64,000 bases of DNA, taken from positions 1,550,001 through 1,614,000 of the forward strand of contig NZ_CP011546.1 in assembly GCF_001021065.1 (NCBI RefSeq), in the 5' to 3' direction. The position numbers and the translations under genes are program-made. Shown here piece after piece: positions 19,659-27,631 of this stretch (position 1 is the stretch's first letter; every line of letters begins with the position of its first letter). Under the pieces are notes generated by a model. It had not been told where the DNA came from. It saw only the letters and a program-made list of their open reading frames with translations, and searched no databases. Source of the DNA: Corynebacterium uterequi. Lineage in GTDB: Bacteria; Actinomycetota; Actinomycetes; Mycobacteriales; Mycobacteriaceae.

Positions 19659-20054
19659 TTAGCGCTCGAAGCGGCGGCGGAAATTCTCTTCCATCGTCGA
19701 CGGACCGCGGGCGGCACGCCCACTCGACAGCGAGGCGTCAGAGCGAGCTGAGTTCCGGGCGCCGGCCGATGAGCTGCCGGACGATTTGAGAGCCCAGATC
19801 CCCGACAGGAACATGACGAGGAAGCCGGCGATACTCAGGGCAATGAACCACAGGCTGATCTGGGAGGCAGCCACGCCGCCAATAAGCATGAGCAGGCCAA
19901 CCATGCCGATGGCGACAGCCTTCAACTTGACCTGGCCGCCGGAAACGGCGAAGGGCTCGACCGTTGATACGGAACGGCCAAATTTGGGGTCATCAGCAAA
20001 AAGCGACTGCTCAATCTCCCGCAGGGCTCGTTGCTCCTGCTCTGACAGCGACAT
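19659..20054 (-). CDS. DUF3040 membrane protein
   Basis: 131 residues. The N-terminus LSEQEQRALREIEQSLFADDPKF is the DUF3040 signature. Two adjacent hydrophobic segments (about 45-65 and 68-89) make a hairpin, and a Ser/Arg-rich cytoplasmic tail follows. The family is restricted to Actinobacteria and has no known function. CGGGAGGA precedes the ATG. It lies next to the dcw cluster in many relatives, but the terminator shows that it is transcribed separately. Confidence 0.9.
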   Translation of the reverse strand: MSLSEQEQRALREIEQSLFADDPKFGRSVSTVEPFAVSGGQVKLKAVAIGMVGLLMLIGGVAASQISLWFIALSIAGFLVMFLSGIWALKSSGSSSAGARNSARSDASLSSGRAARGPSTMEENFRRRFER

Positions 20055-20134
20055 AGCGTCCTCCCGACTCGGCGGTTACTACCCCTTTTAACGGTTAGCC
20101 TAACTGGTTTGTTCCCTACTCCCAAAGGATTCCG

Positions 20135-20560
20135 TTAAGCAGCCTCCCCCACCCCGTCACCCAGCTCAATCACCGTCAGGTAATGACGGGCTAAGGCCAT
20201 CAGCTTGTCCACCTCCGCCCGCGGAGGAACTGAAATGACCCCGGAGCCGACGTGGCTGCGCAGCCTGGAGAAAGCCCGAAAGCTGCGCGCCCACTCGCGG
20301 GAGGCGGCATCGAGCAACTCGAGCTTGTCCCAGGCACTCGACGGCAACCGCCGGCGCCGCGTGAGCTGTGGAGCGCAGGTCAGCCGCGCCCCCGCCGCCC
20401 GCAATGCGGCCTGGTAGGCGTACTCCAGAGCCAGCCCGAGGTCCCCGACCCGGTAGGCCTGATCCGCCTGTTCAAGCAACGCGTGCGCCGCCCGAAGAAA
20501 CCGCTCCTGCCGGCCGGCGGAGGGGTGAAACTTGTCTACCGCCGAAACCACATTTCCCAT
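20135..20560 (-). CDS. SAV_6107-type HEPN domain protein
   Basis: 141 residues, mostly helical. RFLRAAHALLEQADQAYRVGDLGLALEYAYQAALRAAGARL resembles the HEPN fold of the actinobacterial SAV_6107 family. A classical catalytic R-X4-6-H RNase motif is not obvious, so it may be a non-catalytic or nucleotide/RNA-binding HEPN protein. No nucleotidyltransferase (MNT) partner is adjacent. AUG preceded by GGGAGG. Function unknown. Confidence 0.75.
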   Translation of the reverse strand: MGNVVSAVDKFHPSAGRQERFLRAAHALLEQADQAYRVGDLGLALEYAYQAALRAAGARLTCAPQLTRRRRLPSSAWDKLELLDAASREWARSFRAFSRLRSHVGSGVISVPPRAEVDKLMALARHYLTVIELGDGVGEAA

Positions 20561-20655
20561 CAGCGCCTCCCATCTCTCACCTGCTCACCCTACGATCACG
20601 ACCACACACCACCTCAGCAAATTAGAACATACGTTCCCGCTCTAGACTGGGTGAC

Positions 20656-21213
20656 GTGACTGTGACTTACCGCCGTCTCACCCCCACCGATTTCTGCATC
20701 GTCGCCCCTCAGCTCATCGGCGTTCACCTCGCCGCCATGGCCTACCCGGCGAGCCTCGCCGGCCGGAAACTCGCGTCGTGGAAGGCCGACTCCCGCCAGC
20801 CTGGCTTCCGCGCCATCGCCGCGCTCACACCCGACCGCATAATCGGCATTGCCTATGGCTTCCTCGGATCCCAAGACACGTGGTGGGACCAGCAACTTCG
20901 ACGAGCGATCGCCGATGCCGGCACCGACCCAGCCGTCGCCGAGCACTATTTCGAAGTCGCCGAGATACACGTCGCTCCCGGCTATCAGGGCCATGGTGTG
21001 GGTAGGACGCTGCTCATCGAGCTACTCCGCGGCGTTGCCGCTCCCCGCGCGTTGCTGTCGACCCCCGAGGTCCCCGGGGAGGCAAACGCGGCGTTCGCTC
21101 TCTACCGTCGTGCGGGGTTCACCGACGTCGCCCGCGACTTTCACTACCCGGGCGACGAGCGCGGCTTCGCCATTTTAGCCTGCCGGCTTCCCCTTGACGG
21201 GCCAGCCGACTAG
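20656..21213 (+). CDS. GNAT family N-acetyltransferase
   Basis: 185 residues from a GTG. EIHVAPGYQGHGVGRTLLIELL contains the acetyl-CoA binding motif A (Q-x-x-G-x-G) and NAAFALYRRAGFTDVAR is motif B. The substrate cannot be told from sequence. It lies 13 bases before idsA on the same strand and probably shares its transcript; it is divergent from the HEPN gene across a 95-base gap. Confidence 0.88.
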   Translation: MTVTYRRLTPTDFCIVAPQLIGVHLAAMAYPASLAGRKLASWKADSRQPGFRAIAALTPDRIIGIAYGFLGSQDTWWDQQLRRAIADAGTDPAVAEHYFEVAEIHVAPGYQGHGVGRTLLIELLRGVAAPRALLSTPEVPGEANAAFALYRRAGFTDVARDFHYPGDERGFAILACRLPLDGPAD

Positions 21214-21226
21214 TAGGGTACGAACC

Positions 21227-22321
21227 ATGACATCCCTCGATGCGACCCGCCTGTCTCCCGGCGACATCCCCGCCGCGGTCGCCCACGTCCTAGAGGACTA
21301 TCTCGCGTCCCGCCGGCCGGAGGTTGACGCCATCGGCGCACCGGCCACCGAGGCTGTGGCCCACCTGGAGAGCTTCGTCCTCGGCGGGGGCAAGCGCATT
21401 CGACCGTTGTGCGGCTGGCTCGGCTTCGTCGGCGGCGGCGGTCTCTCCGGCCCTGAGGACCCGAATGCCGTCCTGCGTGCGGTCAGCTCCCTAGAGTTTA
21501 TTCAGGCCTGCGCCCTCATCCACGACGACATCCTCGATGCTTCGGATACTCGCCGCGGACAACCCACCGTCCACCGAGCGGTGGAACAGAGCCACCGAGA
21601 CCGTGGCCACGAGGGCGACGCCGCCCACTTCGGTGAGTCCGTCGCTATCCTCGTCGGCGACCTGGCCTTGGCGTGGGCGGATGACCTGTTTTTCGACTCC
21701 GGTGTCTCCCCCGCCGCCCGAGATCGCGCCTACGCGCCCTGGCGGGCGATGCGCACTGAAGTCATCGGCGGCCAACTGCTCGATATTTCCCTTGAGGCTT
21801 CCGGGTCCGAGGACATCTCCCTGACGCGCTCGGTCAGCCGGTACAAGACCGCCGCCTACACCATCGAGCGCCCCCTACACATCGGCGCAAGCCTCGCCGG
21901 CGCCTCGCCGGACATCATTGAGGCCTTCCGGGGCTTCGGCGAGAACATTGGCATCGCCTTCCAGCTTCGCGATGACATCCTCGGCGTCTTTGGAGACCCG
22001 GCAGTAACCGGAAAGCCCGCCCGCGATGACCTCCGGGAAGGCAAGCGCACCGAACTGCTCGCCATCGCTCTGGCGCGGCTCGACGCCTCCGACCCGGCGG
22101 CCGCGAAGCACCTGCGCGCCGGCCTGCGCTCGGAGGACCCGCGAACCCTGGCTGACCTCGCCAACATCATCGCCGACAGCGGAGCCCCAGACATTATTGA
22201 AGATCGCATCCGCCAGCTCACCGCCACCGGGCTGGCCTTCCTCAAGGACGCCCCCGTCGACGACAGCGTCACGGCCCTGCTCAAAGACCTCGCCCGACGT
22301 GCGACGGAGCGGCGATTCTGA
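21227..22321 (+). CDS. idsA: Polyprenyl (geranylgeranyl) diphosphate synthase
   Basis: 364 residues from the ATG at 21227, behind AGTAGGG. Both aspartate-rich motifs of trans-prenyltransferases are present: HDDILDASD near the first third and LRDDILGVFGD near two thirds, with GGGKRIRPLCGW for diphosphate binding. It condenses IPP with allylic diphosphates to short-chain products such as GGPP. The adjoining mptA uses polyprenyl-phosphate mannose as donor, a sensible pairing. Its stop overlaps the mptA start by one base. Confidence 0.9.
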   Translation: MTSLDATRLSPGDIPAAVAHVLEDYLASRRPEVDAIGAPATEAVAHLESFVLGGGKRIRPLCGWLGFVGGGGLSGPEDPNAVLRAVSSLEFIQACALIHDDILDASDTRRGQPTVHRAVEQSHRDRGHEGDAAHFGESVAILVGDLALAWADDLFFDSGVSPAARDRAYAPWRAMRTEVIGGQLLDISLEASGSEDISLTRSVSRYKTAAYTIERPLHIGASLAGASPDIIEAFRGFGENIGIAFQLRDDILGVFGDPAVTGKPARDDLREGKRTELLAIALARLDASDPAAAKHLRAGLRSEDPRTLADLANIIADSGAPDIIEDRIRQLTATGLAFLKDAPVDDSVTALLKDLARRATERRF

Positions 22322-23838
22322 TGAGCACGCCGACGGATACCCGCCCGCCGCTGCTCAGCCGCCAGGTGCTCGACTACACCCTCGAGCGCCTGCCAAACCC
22401 GATCCTGCTCGGCACGATAGGCACGACTCTCCTTGCGTTGTCCTCCCACGGCGCCGGCGCCACCCGCAACCGCGGCGGAGTCCTCGAATGGCTTGGCTGG
22501 GAGGCGTTGTCCTTCGGACGGGGAGCCACTCTCATGGCCATCGCCTTCGGGCTCGGGATGATCGTCGTCGTCTTCGCTTGGGCGCTACTCGGGCGCCGCG
22601 TCTTCGCCAATGACGGCGATCACACCGCGTCGGTACGACGAGCCCTGCTCGCCTGGTGCGCGCCGTTGCTGCTCGCGGCCCCCATCTTGTCGAGAGACGT
22701 CTATTCCTATCTCATGCAAGGCGCCATGGTCCGCGACGGCTTCGACCCTTACAGCCAGGGCGCCGCCGTGAACCCGGGACCGTATCTGCTCGAGGTCTCC
22801 CACGACTGGCGAAACACCACGACGCCCTACGGTCCGCTGCACCTGTGGATCGGCGAAATAATCACGACGCTGGTTGGCGACAATGTGACAGCAGGAGTCA
22901 TCGCATACAAGGCCGTCTCCGTCGTCGGCTTCGCCGCCATTGCCTGGGGTGTTATCCGCATCGCCAGGCACCTCGACGGTGACCCGTCGGTTGCCCTATG
23001 GCTGGGTGTGGCAAACCCGGTGATGATCTTCCATATGGTCGGCGGGATGCACAACGAATCGGTCATGGTGGGGCTGGTTTCCGTCGGATTGGTGCTGTGC
23101 CTGCGCCGGCGCTTCCTCGGCGGGGTAGCGCTCATCGCCGTCGCCGTCTCGCTCAAGGCCACCGCGGCCATCACGCTCCCCTTCGTCGTGTGGATGATGA
23201 CCTACCACTACGCGCCGCAGCCCAAGCCGTTCCGACGTCGGGCCATCGCCTTCCTTGCCTCCGGCACAGCGGGGGTCATCACGACCGTTGCCGTCGTTGC
23301 TGGGGTGACGTGGGCGTCGGGCTCCTCCTGGGGATGGCTGTCCGAGATCACCGGCAACTCTAAAGTCATCAATCCGCTCGCTGCTCCCACTCTGGTCACC
23401 GAGTTCGTCACCCCGTTCGTGCAGCTCTTCGATCCCCACTTCGACTACAACGTCGTGCTCTACGCGCTCCGGCCGGTGTTTGCCGTCCTCATGCTCGTCG
23501 GCCTCGTCGTCGTCTGGTGGCTCATGCGCGGCGGCGATCGCCGCAGCGTCCAGGGGTCCGTTGTCGCCTACCTCACGGCCTTCGCGCTCAGCTCCGTCGT
23601 CCTGCCCTGGTATTACGCCTCTGCTATCTCGATCCTGGGGACGGCGCGGCCGCCGCGGTGGGTGCTGCGCCTTGCCATCATCGCGTCCATTGTCGTGGCG
23701 TTGGCGTTCAAGGGCAGCGGCAATCACCAGCTGTATCAGGTGCCGTGGATGACGGCCGCCGCGCTCGGGGCGTGGGCGCTTTTCGCGCTGGTCGTGGCGC
23801 CGCCTGCTAGTAGCCCATCGCCTGCGCGCGGCGAATAA
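22321..23838 (+). CDS. mptA: Alpha-(1->6)-mannopyranosyltransferase MptA
   Basis: 505 residues with about a dozen membrane segments, a GT-C glycosyltransferase. The acidic loop after the early segments (SRDVYSYLMQGAMVRDGFDPYSQGA) holds the conserved Asp-rich region that binds polyprenyl-phosphomannose. MptA extends the lipomannan backbone on the outer face of the membrane. MptA and MptB are paralogues; assignment to MptA rests on the idsA-mptA-Rv2175c-pknL order also found in M. tuberculosis. The 3' end overlaps the opposite gene by 32 bp. Confidence 0.85.
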   Translation: MSTPTDTRPPLLSRQVLDYTLERLPNPILLGTIGTTLLALSSHGAGATRNRGGVLEWLGWEALSFGRGATLMAIAFGLGMIVVVFAWALLGRRVFANDGDHTASVRRALLAWCAPLLLAAPILSRDVYSYLMQGAMVRDGFDPYSQGAAVNPGPYLLEVSHDWRNTTTPYGPLHLWIGEIITTLVGDNVTAGVIAYKAVSVVGFAAIAWGVIRIARHLDGDPSVALWLGVANPVMIFHMVGGMHNESVMVGLVSVGLVLCLRRRFLGGVALIAVAVSLKATAAITLPFVVWMMTYHYAPQPKPFRRRAIAFLASGTAGVITTVAVVAGVTWASGSSWGWLSEITGNSKVINPLAAPTLVTEFVTPFVQLFDPHFDYNVVLYALRPVFAVLMLVGLVVVWWLMRGGDRRSVQGSVVAYLTAFALSSVVLPWYYASAISILGTARPPRWVLRLAIIASIVVALAFKGSGNHQLYQVPWMTAAALGAWALFALVVAPPASSPSPARGE

Positions 23839-24163
23839 CCTCGCGGGCGCCGTGGCCGTGCAGTGCGTCGATCGGCCGGCCGGGTAGCGTCTCATCCTCG
23901 GTGAAAAGGTACGCGAGGATCTCCTCGTCGTCGTAGCCGCCGTCGATCAGGACCGTGATGGCACCGGCGACGAACTTGCTCAGGCGCCCCTCGGCTAACA
24001 GCGCGGCCGGGATATACCGGCGGCCATCAATGGTGACTGCCGCGAGCTTGTGCGCGTTCAGCACGTCCCCCACCTTCGTCACTGGCACGCTGAGGCGTTC
24101 GGCCACTTCGCCAAGGGTCAGGAGTTCTTCATCGGCCAACACGGCCGTTATCTTCGTCGTCAC
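23807..24163 (-). CDS. Rv2175c-type DNA-binding protein, PknL substrate homologue
   Basis: 118 residues from a GTG at 24163. LLTLGEVAERLSVPVTKVGDVLNAHKLAAVTIDGRRYIPAALL is a winged helix-turn-helix, followed by a helical C-terminal domain with LFTEDETLPGRPIDAL. M. tuberculosis Rv2175c is phosphorylated by the neighbouring kinase PknL, which lowers its DNA binding; the divergent pair is kept here. The reading frame is open for 23 more codons, but the short start is favoured because TACACT lies eight bases ahead of the GTG, typical of a leaderless message. Confidence 0.85.
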   Translation of the reverse strand: MTTKITAVLADEELLTLGEVAERLSVPVTKVGDVLNAHKLAAVTIDGRRYIPAALLAEGRLSKFVAGAITVLIDGGYDDEEILAYLFTEDETLPGRPIDALHGHGAREVIRRAQAMGY

Positions 24164-24171
24164 GGGAGAAG

Positions 24172-24177
24172 AGTGTA
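24172..24177 (-). promoter_or_regulatory. -10 box for a leaderless Rv2175c-type transcript
   Basis: TACACT on the minus strand ends eight bases before the GTG start codon, with only pyrimidines between and no Shine-Dalgarno sequence. This spacing places the transcription start at or next to the start codon. Confidence 0.45.
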
Positions 24178-24215
24178 CTAACACCACGAGGGGGGAATCG
24201 GCCATACTGGGGGGC

Positions 24216-26414
24216 ATGACAGAATTCGCCATCGGAGACGTGCTCGAAGGCCGCTACCGGATCGATCACCCGATCGCTCGCGGCGGCATGGCAACGGTCT
24301 ACCGCTGCGTGGATCTCCGCCTGGGTCGCGCCGTCGCGGTGAAGGTCATGCGCGACCACGTCGCCAACGACCCCGCCTCCCGCTCCCGCTTCCGCCGGGA
24401 GGCGCGCGCCATGGCACAGCTCAAGCACCCCAACCTGGTGGATGTGTACGACTTCTCCTCCGAAGAAGGCGTCTCCTTCCTCGTCATGGAGTTGATTACC
24501 GGAGGCACGCTGCGGGAACTGCTCGCCGAACGCGGGCCGATGCCGCCGCACGCGGCTGCCGCCGTCATGCGCTCGGTGCTCACGGGCTTGTCGGTCGCCC
24601 ACGACCAAGGCATGGTTCATCGAGACATCAAGCCGGACAATATCCTCATCAACACCGACCATCAGGTGAAGGTGACAGACTTCGGCCTCGTGCGGGCGAT
24701 GCGCCATGACTCCCACACCACCACGGAGATCATCGGCACGGCGGCCTACCTCAGTCCCGAGCAGGTTGACGGTTCGCCGATCTCGCCCGCTTCCGACGTG
24801 TATTCGGCAGGCATCGTCCTCTTTGAACTTCTCACAGGCAGCGTCCCCTTCAGCGGCGACACGGCCCTCGCCCACGCCTATCAGCGGCTAAGCCGGGACG
24901 TCCCGGCGCCGTCGGTGCGTATCGACGGCGTGCCGCCGCTCTTCGATGAGCTGGTGGCCACCGCCACCGCCCGCCGCCCCGAGGATCGCTTCGCTCATGC
25001 CGGGGAGTTCCTCGACGCCCTCGAAGACGTGGTGGCCGATCTTCAACTGCCCCGCTATGTGGTCCCCGTGCCGACCAACTCCGCCGCGCATCGGGCGGCG
25101 TCGGTGCCGACCGATACCAGCGGGCTTTTCGAGACCAACGTCTTCGGATCCACGGCAGCGACGGAGATGCTACCGCCCACGACGCCACCGGCCAGGCAGG
25201 AATCAGAGACCCGGGTTTTCGACGCTCCCGCGCCTGCTCCTGCCCCAGTCCCTGCTCCCGCCCCAGTCCCTGCTCCTGCCCCAGTCCCTGCCCCCGCTCC
25301 CGCACCCGCACCCGCACCGCGCCCCCAACCCGCGCCGCCGGTAACCAACCGCTCGGGTTTGAGGCTTTCGTTCGGCCTCGTCCTCGCCGGACTGGCGATT
25401 ATCGCGGTCCTCATTGGTGCCTGGTGGTTTGGCTCGGGCCGTTACGGCGAGATTCCGCCGGTGATCGGGATGAGCTCCGCCGACGCCGTCGAGATGGTTG
25501 CCGCCGCCGGATTCGAGGCCGACACCTCCACCGAGTACCACGACGATGTCCCCCGCGACGCCGTCATCACCACCGACCCACCGTCGAAAGCGCTGCCCGG
25601 CTCCCTGGTGACCGTCGTCGTATCAGCGGGAAAACCGGAGGTACCGCCGATACCAGAGGGAATATCAATAGACGACTACCGCACTATCGCCGGTGAGCGC
25701 ACCTTAACGGTCGCCACCGGTGATTCGGTTTATTCGGACTCCGCGCCCTCGGGGAGCATCGCCGAAACCACCCCCAAGCCGGGAACCGTGCTGCCGGTGG
25801 GCAGCACGGTGAAGGTTCATCTGTCCAAGGGGCCAAAGCCTATTACGGTTCCCGAGCTTCGAGGGGTAGCACTGGCCGACGCCCGACGCTCCCTTGGCGA
25901 TGCCGGTCTCCGGGTGGGCGAGGTCATCGAGGTGTTCGACGCCGCGGTCGACGGCGACAGCGTCGTCGAGACCAATCCCGGACCGGGCACCTCCCTGCGC
26001 GCCGGAGACACGGTGAACCTGGTGGTGTCCACGGCCCTGACTATCCCCGATGTGACGGGATTAACTGCCGACGACGCTGAGCAGCGGCTGGAAGACGCCG
26101 GGTTTGACGTCACCGAGACCGTCGAACCGGGCTACACAGGCAAAACCGAGGACACCGTGGTCGACACCTCGCCCGCGCCCGGCGAACGGGTCCGACCGGA
26201 GGACACGACAGAGGTGACGCTCATTCTTCCCGGCGCCATTAGCGTGCCGGATGTCACGGGCATGACGGTGCGAGACGCCCGAGGGTTGTTGCGCGACATC
26301 GGGTTGCGCATCGATGCGTCGCTGTTCGATGGAGACAAAGTCATCGAGCGACAGCTCGACGCACCCGGTTCCGCCCTCCCCCCAGGCGGCCGGGTGCGGG
26401 TAATCGCGAGCTAG
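24216..26414 (+). CDS. pknL: Serine/threonine protein kinase PknL with five PASTA domains
   Basis: 732 residues from the ATG at 24216 with GGGGGG upstream. The kinase domain (about 8-270) has the ATP loop RGGMATVY, Lys43, catalytic HRDIKPDN (Asp137), DFG (155-157) and Thr-rich activation loop. A Pro/Ala linker (about 335-370) and one membrane segment (about 383-404) follow. Outside lie five PASTA repeats (about 408-732), which bind peptidoglycan fragments or lipid II. It likely couples cell-wall state to phosphorylation of the adjacent DNA-binding protein. M. tuberculosis PknL lacks PASTA domains. The stop codon shares a CTAG with galK. Confidence 0.94.
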   Translation: MTEFAIGDVLEGRYRIDHPIARGGMATVYRCVDLRLGRAVAVKVMRDHVANDPASRSRFRREARAMAQLKHPNLVDVYDFSSEEGVSFLVMELITGGTLRELLAERGPMPPHAAAAVMRSVLTGLSVAHDQGMVHRDIKPDNILINTDHQVKVTDFGLVRAMRHDSHTTTEIIGTAAYLSPEQVDGSPISPASDVYSAGIVLFELLTGSVPFSGDTALAHAYQRLSRDVPAPSVRIDGVPPLFDELVATATARRPEDRFAHAGEFLDALEDVVADLQLPRYVVPVPTNSAAHRAASVPTDTSGLFETNVFGSTAATEMLPPTTPPARQESETRVFDAPAPAPAPVPAPAPVPAPAPVPAPAPAPAPAPRPQPAPPVTNRSGLRLSFGLVLAGLAIIAVLIGAWWFGSGRYGEIPPVIGMSSADAVEMVAAAGFEADTSTEYHDDVPRDAVITTDPPSKALPGSLVTVVVSAGKPEVPPIPEGISIDDYRTIAGERTLTVATGDSVYSDSAPSGSIAETTPKPGTVLPVGSTVKVHLSKGPKPITVPELRGVALADARRSLGDAGLRVGEVIEVFDAAVDGDSVVETNPGPGTSLRAGDTVNLVVSTALTIPDVTGLTADDAEQRLEDAGFDVTETVEPGYTGKTEDTVVDTSPAPGERVRPEDTTEVTLILPGAISVPDVTGMTVRDARGLLRDIGLRIDASLFDGDKVIERQLDAPGSALPPGGRVRVIAS
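25228..25320 (+). repeat. Pro/Ala-coding tandem repeat in pknL
   Basis: Three near-identical 18-base units (cctgctcctgccccagtc type) followed by shorter cccgca units encode a run of PAPAPV and PAPA repeats in the juxtamembrane linker of PknL. Such repeats change length by slippage, so the linker probably varies between strains. Confidence 0.8.
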
Positions 26415-27631
26415 CGGACGCGGCGGGTGCCCGCCGACGGGGACACCAGGTGGAAGGTGCACTTGCCGAGGCCGGCTTCGTCGCACGCGGCGGCGATCTC
26501 ACCGGCGACGACGACGGCGTCGTCCTTGCGCACCAACGCGATTGCGCTGCCACCGAATCCACCGCCGGTGATGCGGGCGCCGAGGGCTCCCTGCGCCAGG
26601 GCGGTATCGACGATGAGGTCGATCTTCTTAGTCGAGACTTCGTAGAGGTCCCGCAGGGACACGTGGGAGTCCACCATGAGGCGGCCGAACTCCTCGAAGT
26701 CCGCAGCCTCTAGCGCGGCGGCAGCCGCGGCGGCGCGGTCGGTTTCCTGACGGACGTGGCGGACGCGACGCACCACGACGTCGTCGTCCTCCTCGGACGG
26801 CATGGCCAGCGCGACGGCCTCGACGTCCTCGATGGCCCTAAATGACGGGGCACCGGAGAACTCGGTAACGGCATCGATGATCCCGCGGCGAGACGCATAC
26901 TGACCATCGACGAGCTGGTGCGCGCTGTTGCTGTCGATGACCAGCAGGGCCAGATCGTGCTTGGCGAACTCGCAGGAAACCAGGCGGTGGCTGCCGTCGG
27001 AGAAGTCGAGTGCCAAGGCGTGATCGGCGGCGCCGAGGAGGCTGCACGTTTGGTCGAGGCCGCCGGTGGAGGCACCGACCACATCGTTCTCGGCGCGGAT
27101 CGTCGGCGCGATGAGCTGCTCCCGAACCGCGTTCACGTCGCCGCCGAGCAATTCCACGGCAGCGGCAGCGCTCGCACACTCCAGGGCAGCCGAGGAGGAC
27201 AGGCCGGAACCGACGGGGACGTCAGACACGATCGCCAGGTCCATGCCCAGGCTGGTCGAGGGGTCAAGCTCCAGCAGGCCAGCCTCGGCCGCCGCCCAGA
27301 TCGAGCCGACGGCGTAGCCTGCCCAGGAGGCAGGGTTACCCGGGCCGACCTCGCCGGTGGCGATCTCGGCTTCGTGGGTCTCGCCGTCGAACTCGCTGAC
27401 CAGCCGGTAGGTGCCCTTGTCATTGAGGCGGGCGGCGACGAACGTGTTGTGCGGCAGGGCGAAGGGAACGCTGATACCGGCGGCGTAGTCGACGTGCTCG
27501 CCGATGAGGTTCACGCGCCCGGGTGATGCCCACACGCCCTGCGGGGCGTAACCGAAGTGGCTCATAAAGAGCGCGGTAGCGTCCTCGGCGCCGGTGGCGT
27601 CGTCGCGCGGGGTGGTCCAGTAGTTAGTCAT
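26411..27631 (-). CDS. galK: Galactokinase
   Basis: 406 residues from the ATG at 27631, which overlaps the galT stop by 8 bp. The three GHMP-kinase motifs are clear: GRVNLIGEHVDYAAG (galactose binding), PVGSGLSSSAALE (ATP loop) and GARITGGGFGGSAIAL near the C-terminus. It phosphorylates galactose to galactose-1-phosphate, feeding galT. The open frame runs 25 codons further upstream into galT, but similarity starts with MTNYW. Last gene of the galactose operon, convergent with pknL. Confidence 0.95.
   Translation of the reverse strand: MTNYWTTPRDDATGAEDATALFMSHFGYAPQGVWASPGRVNLIGEHVDYAAGISVPFALPHNTFVAARLNDKGTYRLVSEFDGETHEAEIATGEVGPGNPASWAGYAVGSIWAAAEAGLLELDPSTSLGMDLAIVSDVPVGSGLSSSAALECASAAAAVELLGGDVNAVREQLIAPTIRAENDVVGASTGGLDQTCSLLGAADHALALDFSDGSHRLVSCEFAKHDLALLVIDSNSAHQLVDGQYASRRGIIDAVTEFSGAPSFRAIEDVEAVALAMPSEEDDDVVVRRVRHVRQETDRAAAAAAALEAADFEEFGRLMVDSHVSLRDLYEVSTKKIDLIVDTALAQGALGARITGGGFGGSAIALVRKDDAVVVAGEIAAACDEAGLGKCTFHLVSPSAGTRRVR

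Noticed and set aside
25228-25320. CRISPR-like array
   Set aside because: The repeats are short, contiguous and in frame within pknL with no spacers.
26411-26414. Frame error suggested by the overlap of pknL and galK stop codons
   Set aside because: CTAG is a palindrome, so both convergent genes can use it as a TAG stop; both proteins have normal ends.
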